Shown piece after piece: positions 1 through 12,728 of a stretch of DNA of 64,000 nt. The notes beneath the pieces were generated by a model that saw only the letters and a program-made list of their open reading frames with translations, did not search any database and was not told where the DNA came from. Origin of the DNA: Macrosoma leucophasiata (taxonomy: Eukaryota; Arthropoda; Insecta; Lepidoptera; Hedylidae); the NCBI GenBank assembly GCA_036365455.1, contig JAWQUS010000007.1, forward strand, positions 18,368,001 to 18,432,000. The letters run 5' to 3'. A program made the position numbers and the translations under genes. Each line of letters starts with the position of its first letter. The stretch's first letter is position 1.

Positions 1-375
1 TGTGACCGACTGGGTTATTCTTCGATAGTATATGCCCGCATGCATCCCCGCTCCATAACACGGCGCTCGCACGCAATCTAAGTAAATTATAATTTTGCCG
101 AAGTAAGTTATAAAAGTGCTTCATCACAACAATTTGTGCATAAGTAAGGTCAGCTGAGCTGTTTTCCAACTGTACTTGTGATAGGTCAAATTACAAATAC
201 AAAATTAAAGCGAATAACAACGGATACGTTGATTAATATGTCAAAGTAAACAAAAATAAAGTAAATAATGGTCCAAAAACTTATAATTAAAATAGGTATC
301 CACAGAATGTTCCATACTCTTTTTTACAAACGGCAATTAAAATATTACTGCTTTGACGTAACAATGATAACAATA

Positions 376-1158
376 AAGGGGGCAGAGCAGCTTGTGGCGA
401 GCTGTTGGTGAGTAGCGACACCACCCCCTACCATCATCTCGAGTTCCTCCGAGAGAACTGGGCTCCGCCTCGTCCGCCACACAGAGGTACGGCCGGACAG
501 AGCATCAGGTCTCTCACCTCTGGCTTGCCTTCATTGGCCGGTCAGAGTGGGGCGCTAGAGGTATGGCATTTGCAGAAATTTAGATAATAGGCTGTTGTCT
601 AAATTTATGAAAGAGCCATACACTCGGGGGTGGAAGTGTCTAAAGGCATAATAGCGGGGAAGCCCGCTCCGAGCTCGAGATTACTCGCTCGTGATGGTGA
701 AACCGGGGCCACACCTCTCGACACCCCCAGCCTCTCTCAACAGTGTTGCCCCCTGTCGACCATCGGGTTGGCTGTTTGGGGGGCCCACCAAGGAGAGGCG
801 AGTCACCACCTGCCTAAAGTAGGATTCGATAATGTGAGATGTTGAATATAGGCAGGTGCCGGATCTCACTCCATAGGCCCAGCCAGCTAGTCCCCCCAGT
901 TCACCCACATAGCCCAAAGTTTGGCAAATCACTTTTCATTACAATAGTCCCATTATATTCTGCGGGGTCTGTCTGTGTCTGTATTAACTATTGATGCAGT
1001 CAGAGAGAGGTCCCGCCGAATATAACCCATTACAAAGTAGATCAAAATTCTCGAAAGGGCCTCTACGTGTTGGACCCCCCATGTCCCCGCGCAAGCCTGA
1101 CAAAGGTCCGGGGTTCAAATTGGACCCCGTGCTGACGAGAGACATAACAATAATAATT
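376..1158 (+). mobile_element. Retroelement 3' end (probable LINE 3' UTR), copy 1
   Basis: About 780 bases recur almost unchanged at 45363-46129. Differences include a roughly 10-base insertion near 510 and small changes near 607 and 1090. Both copies begin after AAT/AAC-rich DNA, start with a run of G and end in GAGAGACATAAtaataa. That is what a 5'-truncated LINE with a trinucleotide tail looks like. Small open frames inside are shared only because the repeat is shared. Part of the interior (near 555-600) is hairpin-forming; the hairpin is better preserved in the other copy. LINE clade not determined. Confidence 0.6.
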
Positions 1159-1200
1159 ACCATAATTTTAGGAAAACAGCAACGATGTTATTATCGTTGT

Positions 1201-1322
1201 ATCCAAATTGATGTCAACAGAGTTTGATTAATTTGCCCTTTCCATTAAAATATTTTTTTGATAATTGCGTTTCAACAAAGGAAAGGGCAAATTAATCAAA
1301 CTCTGTTGACATCAATTTGGAT
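1201..1322. repeat. Perfect 43-base inverted repeat with 36-base loop
   Basis: Positions 1201-1243 are the exact reverse complement of 1280-1322. The loop is AT-rich and holds no gene. It lies immediately inside the right arm of the larger inverted repeat, so the two structures are nested. Confidence 0.9.
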
Positions 1323-1585
1323 AATGTAATATTTTAATTGCCGTTTGTAAAAGAGAGTATGGAACATTCTGTGGATACCTATTTTAATTATAAGTTTTTG
1401 GACCATTATTTATTTTATTTTTGTTTACTTTGACATATTAATCAACGTATCAGTTGTTATTCGCTTTAATTTTGTATTTGTAATTTGACCTTATCACAAG
1501 CAAATTTTATTATTTCCAGGTGATAAAATAAATTTTTGAGTTTGAGTTTAATACATAGTGATTTTAAAAATTGACGTCAAACAAC

Positions 1586-1647
1586 TTACTCTGGTGTCTT
1601 ATTTATATTATATCGTTATATATAATATAAATAAGACACCAGAGTAA
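1586..1647. repeat. Perfect palindrome, 28-base arms, 6-base loop
   Basis: Arms 1586-1613 and 1620-1647 are exact reverse complements. The right arm runs into the end of a family X element: its last bases, AGTAA, continue directly as CAGGATTAAA, the family's conserved start. The palindrome sequence itself is not part of the family consensus, because the copy at 27941 has a different palindrome in the same place. Confidence 0.9.
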
Positions 1648-2525
1648 CAGGATTAAACGTACAACCCGAAACTAGTTTGTCCAGAATCGATAACTTAATC
1701 GATTTTATGCATTTTTATTAAAGGTTATGTTTTGTCCCAAAATTAATTAGAATTAAGTAAATTATGGTCACCCATCTGATGAACAGTCAAAACAAATGAA
1801 AATTAGATATAACGTCTATCCAAAATAAAATGCTAGTCTCAACATGTTCATTAGAACTCGTTGAGTAGTGCATTTTTTTTATAAATAATCATTTAAGAAA
1901 TAAAATAGTGAAAATTAATCTTTTAAGTAACTAGTGTTAAATTGGGGGTGCGCAGGTCACGCTACATTATTATTACATTGCGATAGAGTGCGTGTGTGAG
2001 TAGAACTGTGTTTTATGTGCGGCCGTACGTAGTGCAGTTGGGTAGTATGCGCAGGGTGTGTATACTGTTCGTCAGTGGCGGATTTACAAATTTGCCTCCG
2101 GTAGGCTACTCAATTTTCGTCGCCCCTATATTTTGATATCGTAGTCCACAATCATATCAATTAGGTATATTTTCTATCAATAAAATTTTACGTTTTATGC
2201 TTCATTATCATCCTTACATCAACTTTTTTCTATGGTTAGAATCATTGGGAACTATGGTCTGAGTCTTGATAATTTTAACAGTAATTTTGTAAATAGAAAT
2301 AAAAAAAATATGAACAAATTCTGCCGCCCCTTAAAATTTGCCGCCCTAGGCTCCAGCCTACTCAGCCTGCTGGTAAATCCACCACTGCTGTTCGTACAAA
2401 TTGAGGACAACCTATTTCATAAACAAAAAATATTTAATACATAAATATGTCATTTCAGTCCATGTATTATGATTAAAACTCGATTTTCTGATCGAGGTTT
2501 TTGAGTGTGCATTATTCCCGTTACA
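1643..2525 (+). mobile_element. MITE family X, copy 1 (with nested hAT MITE)
   Basis: This copy shares its start (TAACAGGATTAAA, then GTACAACCCGAAACT), its middle and its end (CATTATTCCCGTTACATGT) with copies at 24208 and 27941 and a fragment at 29185. The two ends read TGTAACAGGA and, on the other strand, TGTAACGGGA, which suggests short terminal inverted repeats. No transposase is present. The copy is longer than the others because another element sits at 2073-2387. Exact ends are uncertain by about ten bases. Confidence 0.65.
2073..2387 (+). mobile_element. Non-autonomous hAT element with 8-bp target duplication
   Basis: The element starts CAGTGGCGGATTTA and ends TAAATCCACCACTG, near-perfect terminal inverted repeats. 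It is flanked on both sides by the identical 8-mer CTGTTCGT (2065-2072 and 2388-2395). CAGTG-type ends with 8-bp duplications are the hallmark of hAT transposons. It is 315 bp long with no transposase. It interrupts family X copy 1, whose other copies read straight through this site, so it is the younger insertion. Confidence 0.9.
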
Positions 2526-2790
2526 TGTTGTATACATTATGAACTCTAACTTGTCTTTTAGATTCAAACTCCGCGACCAAGGCTTGGTTTTTATTCCCCG
2601 AAGTTGAACACAGGAATACCAAGAATAAACACTCGTAAGCAGCACAGATTTCATGTTTTGCGGGATATGCACATTGGATATGATTTGAGGCATTTGCCAC
2701 ATCATAAGACATCTATCTGTATTTCAAATGTTAAATTATATGTAACGAAGCACATTTATATTACTACCTTTATTGTGGGCGCATAGAATA

Positions 2791-2936
2791 CCCCCCTTAT
2801 TCATAAACGTACATTAGATACGTTTTAGCTATATAATGCTTTGTCTTTGTCAGTTGCATTGTCAAATGTGCAGGACAGAAAAGGACAAAGGAGACATTAG
2901 CAACACTTTAGCCACAATACGTTTATGAATACGGGG
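2791..2936. mobile_element. Short MITE with about 20-bp terminal inverted repeats
   Basis: The left end reads CCCCTTATTCATAAACGTA and the right end is its near reverse complement, finishing in TACGTTTATGAATACGGGG. The interior is about 110 bases and noncoding. A diverged relative with a similar left end may lie at 36287-36420. Superfamily not assigned. Confidence 0.7.
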
Positions 2937-2945
2937 ATACATTTT

Positions 2946-5900
2946 TAAAATAAGTATAACTATTTCACCACAATTCGAGGAATTGATAAAACATAACTAT
3001 ACAGTAAAAAAAAAATCAAATAATTTATTATTGCTATACGTAATTACAAACAACTCTGTGAACAATGCAATAAATTTCAAATTAAATATTGCTTTACACG
3101 TGCATTAATATGGGCACACGTAGCGAAATTAAATCCTTTATTACTTTCATAGAAAACGTATTAATATTGTTTTAGATACAAAATTGATGTAAAATGAGAT
3201 TTTATTCTACATGTAAAAATATTTATGCACGTGAATGTACACACCTTAGCCTTACTAAGTCAGTAATTAGTTATGAAGGCATCACTATGAACAAGAAGAC
3301 ATAGCCAATTGATTACAAGTTAATAGCGCGTCTAGCAATCAACCAAGAAAATATTGTTATCCATCAAACATATATAACATAATGAAATAGTACAGTCGCA
3401 CTCAAAGGTATGCATGTATGGGAACTGTCTAGTAATCCAAAATCAATCAAATATAATTATTTTCTTACTACCGCAGAATGTACTTATGTCAAGTCGATAA
3501 TTCTCTGCTTGTATATCATACATGCCGTTTATGCGCTTTTGATTTTATAAAGGATAGGTTAAAGCTACTCGGTAATAAAAATCAAATAACCATCATTCTC
3601 GTTACTGTGTTGTTTACAGAGTAAGGAAAAACATTGTTTTTTTTTTTTTTAAATAAGAGTCGAGAGCACGGAACCCGAATATTCAGATCCCATCAACTTA
3701 GTGAAACTTGCAAACAAAGACACTTGTATTTTGTACAACCTCATGAGGTATAAGGTTGTAAAAGATTATACTCATTTATATGCCATTAAGAAAATCCTGT
3801 TACCTTTTACAAATAATCTTCAATTTAATTTGAATTATAATATAATTATCGATTTTCGGGAACAAATTAAATTGATAAATTAATAAAAATATTTAACAAT
3901 TATCTATGTACTTTTACTCCCATTAATTTTTTTTTATAAATTTAATTCGATCAATGTACAATTACAATCGGGAAATTCTCCGCTTATCCAAAATTAAACT
4001 TAATATCTTTTTATTACCATCGCATAAGGTATGATCAAGCGTACAGTTCCGTGATAGTACATATTATATTGTATTGTAAGTTTACTACAAATATATTTAA
4101 AAAAAAATACACTTCAATCAACAGCTAGATGCGCTTGAAAGCTCTTCAATTGAATACCGTAATATCTATGATGGTATATAATATTTAATAGCAGTTTCAG
4201 CAGATTTAATACATAAATTGTCATAGTCGCTACAACACGTATGAATAAAAAAAGAACGCCGATTTTATGAGGGTGTAACTACCAAAGAGATCGCACGGAG
4301 ATTTTTGATATGATTGACAATTTTTGACGCTTGTTAAAAAAATATATAAAATAATTTACACACGAATTTATAAATAATTAAAAAATGTAAAGTGTAACAG
4401 CGTAGGTAACCTAATGTCAGTACGTACACGCCACAGTGAAAAACTTAAAAATTATCAAATAGGTAGTTTCTAGAGTAAACTTACACCTCTATGTAAGTGA
4501 GAGGATATTCCTCAGATACAAATTCGACTCCACCCCGATGTTTAAAAGCCCATCAGCCTTTTCAAGTCAATAAATATTTGTACATGCCTTAACTAGATAT
4601 TAGTAAAAAAAATATTAATCGCACTTTTTTCGTGCGTCAATCGTGGTATTGACGCAAAAGTAAAGTTACGTTTTGTCAGAATTGTAGTACCTACAACCTA
4701 GACTCGCACTAATAAAATGTGTTTTTGATGACTGATTTAAGACTTGATAATTAGTAGGACACAGTGTCACACTTTACTGCTGTTTTGATTGAGAACTATT
4801 TATTGGTACAAGCCTTAGAGCTTGATGATATTATTATATATTTAGTCGGTCGAATTTAGGCTACAGAAAAAAAAAACTCGACTAAAACACCACTACCCAC
4901 AGACCGTGAAATCTAATATTATTTATTTAAAAAAATATATATTCTAGGAAGTTTTGCGTTTTTTAGTAGATTAAAATTTAAGATTGCGAATGCTGAAATA
5001 TCATGCAATGATTTTCCTGTTGTTGACGAACTCTCTCTACTAAAACCCTATTTATATCACCAACAACTAACCGCAATCGAGAGGGAAAGCGGTAATTTTT
5101 TTCAAATCAATAATAAGTATTGCCAGATAGACTTCAGTTTTAAGAATTTGAAAAAAAAAAGGTATAAAGCCGACTATTGTATTGATATTTTATTTTTCGT
5201 AATAATAATTGCAAGTTAAAGGAAAATTGAAACGAAAAATTAGACTTCACACGAATCTGCGACCTCTGCATAACTAGCAAAGCCGTTTTACCACGAAGGC
5301 CCACATCTGAGCGTAGATTTTTTCTTTCCATTTTGATTTCATTAAAGTCAGATGGTCACTGTCGACAATTATATATGATTCATGGTGTTTAGATTAATTT
5401 TGAATGCTTCGGGTCAGTTTAAAAATTGATAAAAAATAAACAATAGTTTAAAATAGGATTTTTTTGGAACCAAGGATTGATTTATTTATTTTAAAAAAAA
5501 TAAAGAAGGGTTTAATGTATTACTTTTAGATACCAACCTATGAGGAGATATTTTAATGTTAAATGTATATCAAGGGAATTCGTCCTGAAATAAGTAATTA
5601 ATGAATAAATGAACTTTAAAACTGTGCAATATAAATTAATGAATAAATTCGCTTTTAATATTTAGACTGTGTTCTTAATAAAATGTGATGCTATTCGTAA
5701 TATAACAAGCTATAGTAACTGCTAATGTGTCGGTACAAATATTTTCTAACAATATTATTTTGTATAAATATATTTTCTATGGTTACATCTATGCATTCAA
5801 CATTTTGTAACATGACCGGGTTAGTTATAATACTTTAAGTGTAAAAATAAAATCACCGCCGCTCGTCGCACATGGAAATAATTCTATATACACTACAAAA

Positions 5901-6163
5901 GTTTACAAAACACAGTTCCGTCTCGGAGACAGGTATGGACCTGACAGGTATGGACCTGACCGGCGACACGCGCGTGTCGCTAGGGCACAACGAAGATTAG
6001 CACCACTGTTCCTACAACCACTCAATAGTTTTAGCGTACGCATATCGAGAAACAATTCGTTGAATCACCGCTGGAAACGAATAAGCGTGGCACGGAACTC
6101 GTACAACGCGCTAGTGACGTGACGAGGTCCAGGGGGCAGCAGCGCGGCAAGAGTAGGACAGGG
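2946..6163. other. AT-rich region without a recognisable gene; includes Asx 3' flank
   Basis: No exon, RNA gene or clear transposon end was recognised here. The stretch next to 6163 should contain the 3' UTR of Asx, which is transcribed leftward. A possible AATAAA signal on the minus strand lies at 5479-5488 (seen as TTTATTTATT on the plus strand), but nothing proves its use. Near 5938-5963 a short unit reading GGTATGGACCTGAC occurs twice in tandem. Confidence 0.5.
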
Positions 6164-9100
6164 TCAGCGTATGAGGCAGGTGAGGCAGAGCTCGGCGGAC
6201 CCGATGCAGTCGTCGTGGCAGAAGGCGCCGCACTTCTTGCACAGGATCATCGCGCGCAAGTTGCACACGCATGCGTCGTCCGCGCCCACGCTTCTGCATC
6301 TCGTCACATTCTGTAATTTATTTGAAAACATGTTCACTATGTTAGTAAGCAGGTGGACCACCCGAAGTCACTGTTATCTATGGACATTTGCATCACCAGC
6401 GCGAATGCGCTGTCAGCCCTGTCTCTTTTGAAGAATCCGATATTGTAGCATGAAAAAATTTGCACGTTTTGGGCAAAAACCAATGCAAAAACTGCCGAGA
6501 GACTAAACAAGACATTTTTCAGCATATTATTAAAAATATAACAATTAATAAAATAATATAAATGCCATATAGGGTCCATAACAACTTGTGTAATGTTTGC
6601 AAAAAAGTTCATAATCTTTGTGCCGGCTTTATGTACCTATAGTGCAAGTTGTGTATGCTGACAACCCTCTGCGCTCGCCGATTGTCCAATGAAGTAGAAG
6701 AAGAAGCTTTTTTATTGTTCTTGGACCATATAGGGTCCATCTGCTGCTTCAGGGAAAAAGAAGGATGTAAAATTTAACAAAAACAATAACTTAAAAAAAT
6801 ATTTTGGTGCAACCAAACCTTAGCTTTGAAGTGTTTCTAGTTTATTTATGAGCAGTTTTTTTTTATTTCGAATTTATATTATTGAAAAAACAGCGACGTA
6901 TTATCAAAAAAACAATCAACCAACTGACGTAATCGCTCACCATATTAGTGTTTTGATTAGAAGGTGGTGCACTGGACGCCCTTGGAGCCACATTAGGTGT
7001 TCTCTGGACTAGGATGTACTGTCCCATGTTAGTAGCACGATTCTCGGTCAGCTGAAATATAAGACACTTATTACGTCTGTGCACTGATAAGATATCTTAA
7101 ATAGCTACTGAAAATAGATAAGTAGCTTTAAATATAAAGGATCCGCAACTTTCAAGATGATGGCATATTGATGTTGCAAATATAGTAGAGACAAAGCCTG
7201 AAATTTAGACAATTTCAGTCTAGGGATCTATAGAATTATAACAGTATATAACATAAATACGTTATTAAAGTTCGATTGATAGATTTAATTGCGACCTTTG
7301 TAATATACGTATCACGTATCAAATCAAAACCCTTAATTTGAGACAATATCATCATTGTGGGCCTTCTGAGCAACTACACCTACGAGAAAAACGATCGATT
7401 TTTGATGCAAAATCCTCTCTGCTTTAACTGGACTAAACATAACATCATCGGCATACGGGGATACAGCACCAGGGTCAAGAAATAGTACACAAAAGTAGGG
7501 TGAGGTCCATTTTCAGTTTGGTCTTGTTATTCGGATATTAAGGATCGCCAAACCTCTATATATGACCATGAATGAGATGGTGATGGGTTGAGAATTGCCA
7601 GCGATGGTCGAAAAGCGAGGTGACAAAACTGATATATTCATTATGTATGGCAGATGAGAATAGCATGAGCTGTAGGTTAAGTTTGCTATGAACTATTTTT
7701 TACCAATATCTGGGGGACAGGAAAGGCAAGAATTGCAAGTTAAATTAGCAATTAAATAAGTTTTTTTTTTATGTAATAAAAGTGGCAAGCAAGCGTGTAG
7801 TTCACATTGATGACTACAGCCTATAGACACCCACATAATGACCGGAGGTCAAAATCCAGATACGCTGCCACTCCTGAGGCATTAGGTGTTATGCCTCTGT
7901 GTCGGAAATTACAGAGCCGTACATTACCACCTGACCGGAACACGATAGTGCTGAACACTACCATTTAGCGGCAAGTATATAAGGTAATGCGGTAGTGGCT
8001 ACGCCCGCGAACTCCATCACTGGAGCTCTACCACCAGTACAAAACTTAATTAAACTTAATAAAAAGTTTTCTTTTAATCATGACAGGAAAAGCAGCTGCT
8101 ACTCCTTGGCACTTCGAATGAAATACAACAGACTTATTGAAATCTCTGGTTTCATGTAATTATTGATGGGCTGTATTACTTACCATCAACATAAACTGTA
8201 TGCTTGTTTGCCACTTCATGACATAAAAAAAAAAGATTACCTCAGTATGCGGGAGAACAGCATTAGGGATCTGTCTGACAAGGACAGGCGGCGGCGGTGG
8301 AGGGCGCACGGGGCGCGTCGGCCTCGTCAGCAGCGCCGGCGGCGGCCGCAACTGTCCCCGGAGAGCATCGCGGTTCGGACTGTTCTGGATCACCGCCTGA
8401 CATATCTGGTAGCTCCGTTCCAAGTTCACGGCGCCGGGCGGGACTTTGTTGGAACTCCGGCTCCTGGAATAATTTATAAAACTTGTTTCACATGAATCAG
8501 AATCAGAAACTCATTTATTCATTTAGGGTGACAGGCACCGCTTATGACACGTCAAAAACAAACAAAATAAATTAAATTAAAGTGAATAACAGTTGATATA
8601 CATGTCAAACAAGATAAAAAATATATGTATAGTCAAGAATATCACTAATATAAAACTAAATTTATTAAACTAATGTAAAAGTATATCAGTAGAATGTCTC
8701 ATTTCCCCTTTACAGACTGCTCCATATTATTATGCTACATATAATGTACATTTTGCATCATTGTCCGCGTGTGTTATTCTGACCACGTCATAGTCATGTA
8801 CCATATAGAAACTATAAGTGACACTGCGTAGTAGCGCAACGTAACCACAAACACATTTTGAGACACTTTTCACACTATGATTAGTTTAACCATTAATTGT
8901 CACAATGAGTAGTTGGTAAGTTATTATGTTATTAAATCAAATACTCACTGCCAGAGGTTTAATCTGGGGTGACAAGTATAGTCTATAGACAGTAAAAAAA
9001 CTTGCTATTTTGCATGTTATGTTATGAATCTACTTTATGCTACATGGGATGGAAACCCACCCAGACAATAGGTATATTCCTGATATTTATAGTGACTTTT

Positions 9101-12100
9101 AAAAGATTATTAGTTTCATAAACCTATCTATAAATAGGACCCAGGTCCGAGCTCTATCAGGTCAGGGTATAAATAAAATTGTTTTTTTTTTTTACAAATG
9201 GGTATAGGAAGATTCTTTGAATCCCTGGAGTACAGCAAACAAAAAAAAATCTATCAAATTCAAAACATGAAACTACCTGCTTGATTCTTTTCCTGATTTT
9301 GATTTCTTGCCAGAAGTCCTCACACTTTGTGTCATTGTAGTAGAGTTAATTGAAAGATTAGTGATAGTAGTACTGGACACTAAGTTTGGTGCTGGCTCAG
9401 TGTCTTGTTTTACCAACACCTCTTTCATAGACTGACAGCTTTCTGATGAATTTGACGATTCCATATTATAATTAGCATCTCTATCATCCTTGTACATACA
9501 ATTTTCGTCATTTATATTAGCATCTTCAATGCTTGTTTTGGAATCTTCACTAACATATTTTGCACTCTCTGTGTTTAAATTAGAGAAATTGTGTAGTGTA
9601 ATAACATTTTCACTGTTACTCCAATCGTTTTCCGTCTTCCAAGATACAGCAGAATTCTTTGGTTTTGCAGGATCCTGCATGTTATCATCTGGGTAAGACA
9701 CCATCTGTAATTATTACATCACTTTAAAATATTTTCATATTCAGTAGTATGCTATTTTTTTTTCAATAAAACTAAACATAACATGATACAACAAATTCAC
9801 AACAAAGAAAACTTACAGATGTATTTGTAACTTCCATCATGGGTATAGAAGGATTCTGTACCATTGGCATTGTAACAACAGCAGTTACATCTGCAATTCA
9901 ACAACAAAATCCTATTTTATTTCTACTTCAATAAAGTACTAACAATAAAAACTCATTATGACAACTTGTTTCAAAGTTTTTTCTACATACCTTAATCTTA
10001 AGTTCATAAAATTATTAGAATATTTTTACCGATTAGTGTTCCACAGATATAATAATATGTTGGTAGAGATGAAAAAAATAATGCAATATTATAAAATTAA
10101 AATTTTGAAATTAAAGTTGTTATAATATATTTAGGTATATATGCACATTTTAAATAAATAAACTTACTTGTTTCACTCATGTAAGAAGTTAGTTCCATTA
10201 AATTTGGATGTGGTGTATATTTTGGATCTTCAGATTCTGAAAAAATAGTTCACATTGAATAATGGAAGATTTATGATATATCCAAACATAATATGAAAAA
10301 TATACTAACGAGATGCTAATATTGAGAGACCACCAGTTTCCATTATAAAAGATTCTGCATCTTTGAAATGATCATCATAATAGTTCGGGATAATATTTTG
10401 AGATGGCTTGGCCTTTTCCTCACATTTTTCTGAAACTTCTGTTTCTTCAGTTTTTAAATTTTGAGTATTGTCTTCTATTGGTGGTTCAACAGCACATTCA
10501 ATCTCCACATTTTCTTCCATATTGGCAAAAGATTCTTCTTTATTTATTGGAGATTTTGTTGGATGTGGTGATTCTATGGTTGAGTTATAAATTGTCACAT
10601 TTTCTTGGAATGTTTGCGGCATAAATTCATCCTGGTTTTCATGGGTAGAGGACTGGCTTTCATCTTTCGGAATATCTTGGTCCTGTGATTCAACATTTTC
10701 ATATTCACTCCCTACATTTTCGTTTGGCTCAATTGTCATGGACGCAATGTTTGCATGGGCTTCTATTTTCAAACTGGACATTGATGAAATACTCCTTTCA
10801 TCATATTCATAAAGGGATGCTGTGGCTTTGCTATCTTCACTATTTGTATCCACAGTATCTTGTGCTGGATACAATTGAACCTCATCATTTTGAGGAATTT
10901 GCTCATGAATATACTTCACATCAACTTCTGAATGATGATTGCTTTCAGAGTCTATATTATGGGTAATAAAACTTGCATTGTCCTCTGCATAATCATCCTC
11001 ATATCTAATCCTTTTTGAGAATCTATAAGCATCATTATCGCTACTCAATCTCTTGGTAGGTTCAGGGATGTTACTGTCTGAATCCATAGCTTTATCATCT
11101 TCACAGTCTTTTGAGGTGCTGGATTCTTCAATAGTTACCACACTTATGTCTAATTCTTGTTTAATTTCACTTCTCTCCGATTCAACATCTTGTAATAAAA
11201 GAGGATCAACTGGTGTAGTTGATACCGAGTCATCTATTCTAGGAATTGATGATGAGTCAGAGAAACTGAAGTCTATCTGACAGTCAACATAACCCTGGTT
11301 ATGATTCTTGACATGTTTGATGGGAAGTAAATCTGGAACTGGTGCACATGACTTAGTGGCAGAAACCACTTCTTCCACTTCTTCTGCTTTTGCCGATGCC
11401 CGAGTTACAGCACCCACTGATCGCATTTTCTTACTATTACTTGATGATTTACTCTTTTTTATCTTTGGAACAGTGCTGCTACTAGTTATTGAGGCAGTAG
11501 GCCTTAATTTTATAGTAGTTTTTAAAGATGGCCTCTCAGAATTTAAGTTCATGGCAGATTTTTCTTTTCTGGACTTTTCACCCCATATAGGTTCAAAGTG
11601 TTTTAATTTCCAAGGATCTATTTTACTCTTTTCTTTTTCTGCTTCAGTCTTAATTTTCTGCTGATTTTCCGGTGTAAACTCACCGTTAGATAAACAATCC
11701 TGCCATTCTAGGCAGGCTCGAGCAAAGAATTCATTGTTGAGACTAGAAGAACTCAACCGTCCTGATGTACTAGGTCTGTCGACATTAGGTAATAACTGGC
11801 CAAGTTTATATTGATATAAAGGAGGAAGTAATGAGAAAGTGTGCTTGTTGAGAAGTGCTCTAATATTAGTGTTAACTAAAATAGAGTCTGGAGTCTCTAA
11901 GTCAATGCACCCCTCTCTAGTTTGTTGTAATTGTGCAGCAGTTGATAGTTTTTTACCACTGCGTTTCCTAGGCTTAATACAAAACCCTGGAATACTGGCC
12001 AGTACCTCCCGCATTGTGGTTGGCTTACTGGTATTGGTGCTAGGTTCGCTGTACGATGTCGCCGCCGTCCACTCTCGGTTCTCAGGAGGAGGGGGCGGAG

Positions 12101-12332
12101 GTAGGGGCTTCACTATAATCCTGGGTAGAGGTCGAGAGTGGTTTGAACTTTTTTTCCGTCTCTTCGATTGCTTCCTAGACGAATGTTTGCTGGACTTCTC
12201 GCCATCTTGAGGAATACGAATAATTGCATACTGGTCGTTGTTATTGCACGACATGTATTTACCGTCCGAAGAATTATCGGAATATTCCATTTCATTATTA
12301 GATGCGTTCAACGGCGACACATCTAACTCCAT
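6164..12332 (-). CDS. Asx: Additional sex combs (Asx), ASXL-family PR-DUB cofactor
   Basis: Seven coding exons on the minus strand, read as 12332-10310, 10236-10168, 9890-9817, 9704-9277, 8463-8241, 7051-6941 and 6310-6164. All junctions are GT-AG and keep phase, giving 1024 residues. A Lys/Arg-rich stretch (about 48-64) and a proline run (78-84) precede a DEUBAD domain at about 145-250, containing [19 protein letters not shown], an NEF motif and [13 protein letters not shown]. Exon 5 holds a conserved block with [19 protein letters not shown]. The last exon encodes the C-terminal atypical PHD finger ([20 protein letters not shown] and onward to LIR-stop). In the family, DEUBAD binds and activates the H2AK119 deubiquitinase Calypso/BAP1. 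I see no HARE-HTH domain at the N-terminus. The protein is shorter than fly Asx as I recall it (about 1,670). The middle, about 260-670, is acidic and low-complexity. The 7.0-8.2 kb intron holds a family Y repeat. Confidence 0.93.
7772..8041 (+). mobile_element. Family Y short repeat, copy in Asx intron
   Basis: About 270 bases shared with copies at 23798, 34968, 42232, 47250 and 55170 among others. The left end reads about AAGTGGCAAACAAGC and the right end GAGCTCCxTCACTGGAGCTC then TACCACCAG, so a 7-bp hairpin sits just inside the right end. There is no open reading frame and no clear Pol III promoter. Class unassigned: a Helitron-like or SINE-like origin is possible, but the terminal CTRR of Helitrons is not evident. 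Confidence 0.75.
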
Positions 12333-12728
12333 TATGATGTAGGATTCGTCCTTTCACGCCTATGATTCTAGTATTTATAAAACGAAGATTTATACCGCTG
12401 GCGATCACTCTTTCAACCCATTGTGTATTATTACACGATTCATAAAAGCATAGAATACAATTTATAACATTTAAAAAAAGCACAATAATCAATCATCACT
12501 TATTTGATGAAATTTAGAGCAGAAAAGTATAAAATTCATTACTTTTTACAAATGAACAGTAAAAATCAAAATGTCACAACAACGCAGAAAATGGATTCCG
12601 CTAGGGATGCATTCCAGTTCAAGTTCAGATGTGATTTAAAAAATATACATTTTTATTTTTTACAAAATATATATATATAGCCTTGCTAACGATTATGTTA
12701 TGTAATATATTAAAATAATAAAATAATA
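12333..12728. promoter_or_regulatory. Intergenic region upstream of Asx
   Basis: This AT-rich stretch lies between the Asx start codon and the mariner insertion and should hold the Asx 5' UTR and promoter. No core promoter motif stands out. Asx and Rm62 are divergently arranged, about 2.25 kb between start codons, of which about 1.3 kb is the inserted mariner. Confidence 0.4.

Larger units (their letters stand above)
175..1500. repeat. Large inverted repeat (arms 175-348 and 1326-1500) opened by an insertion
   Basis: The stretch at 175-348 returns as its reverse complement at 1326-1500, with only a few mismatches over about 174 bases. The loop holds a retroelement 3' end (376-1158) and a second inverted repeat (1201-1322). 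The arms carry no coding signal. This could be an old foldback element or an inverted duplication of ordinary DNA whose centre later received an insertion. Arm limits were read by eye and may be off by a few bases. Confidence 0.85.

Noticed and set aside
630..932. Identical small open frames in the two retroelement 3' ends (71 and 83 codons, also near 45608-45910)
   Set aside because: Shared because the repeat is shared; no known domain and the two strands overlap.
8163..8495. 110-codon plus-strand frame opposite Asx exon 5
   Set aside because: Shadow of the proline/arginine-rich Asx exon on the other strand.
10403..12210. Plus-strand open frames of up to 123 codons across Asx exon 1
   Set aside because: Antisense shadows of the Asx coding exon.
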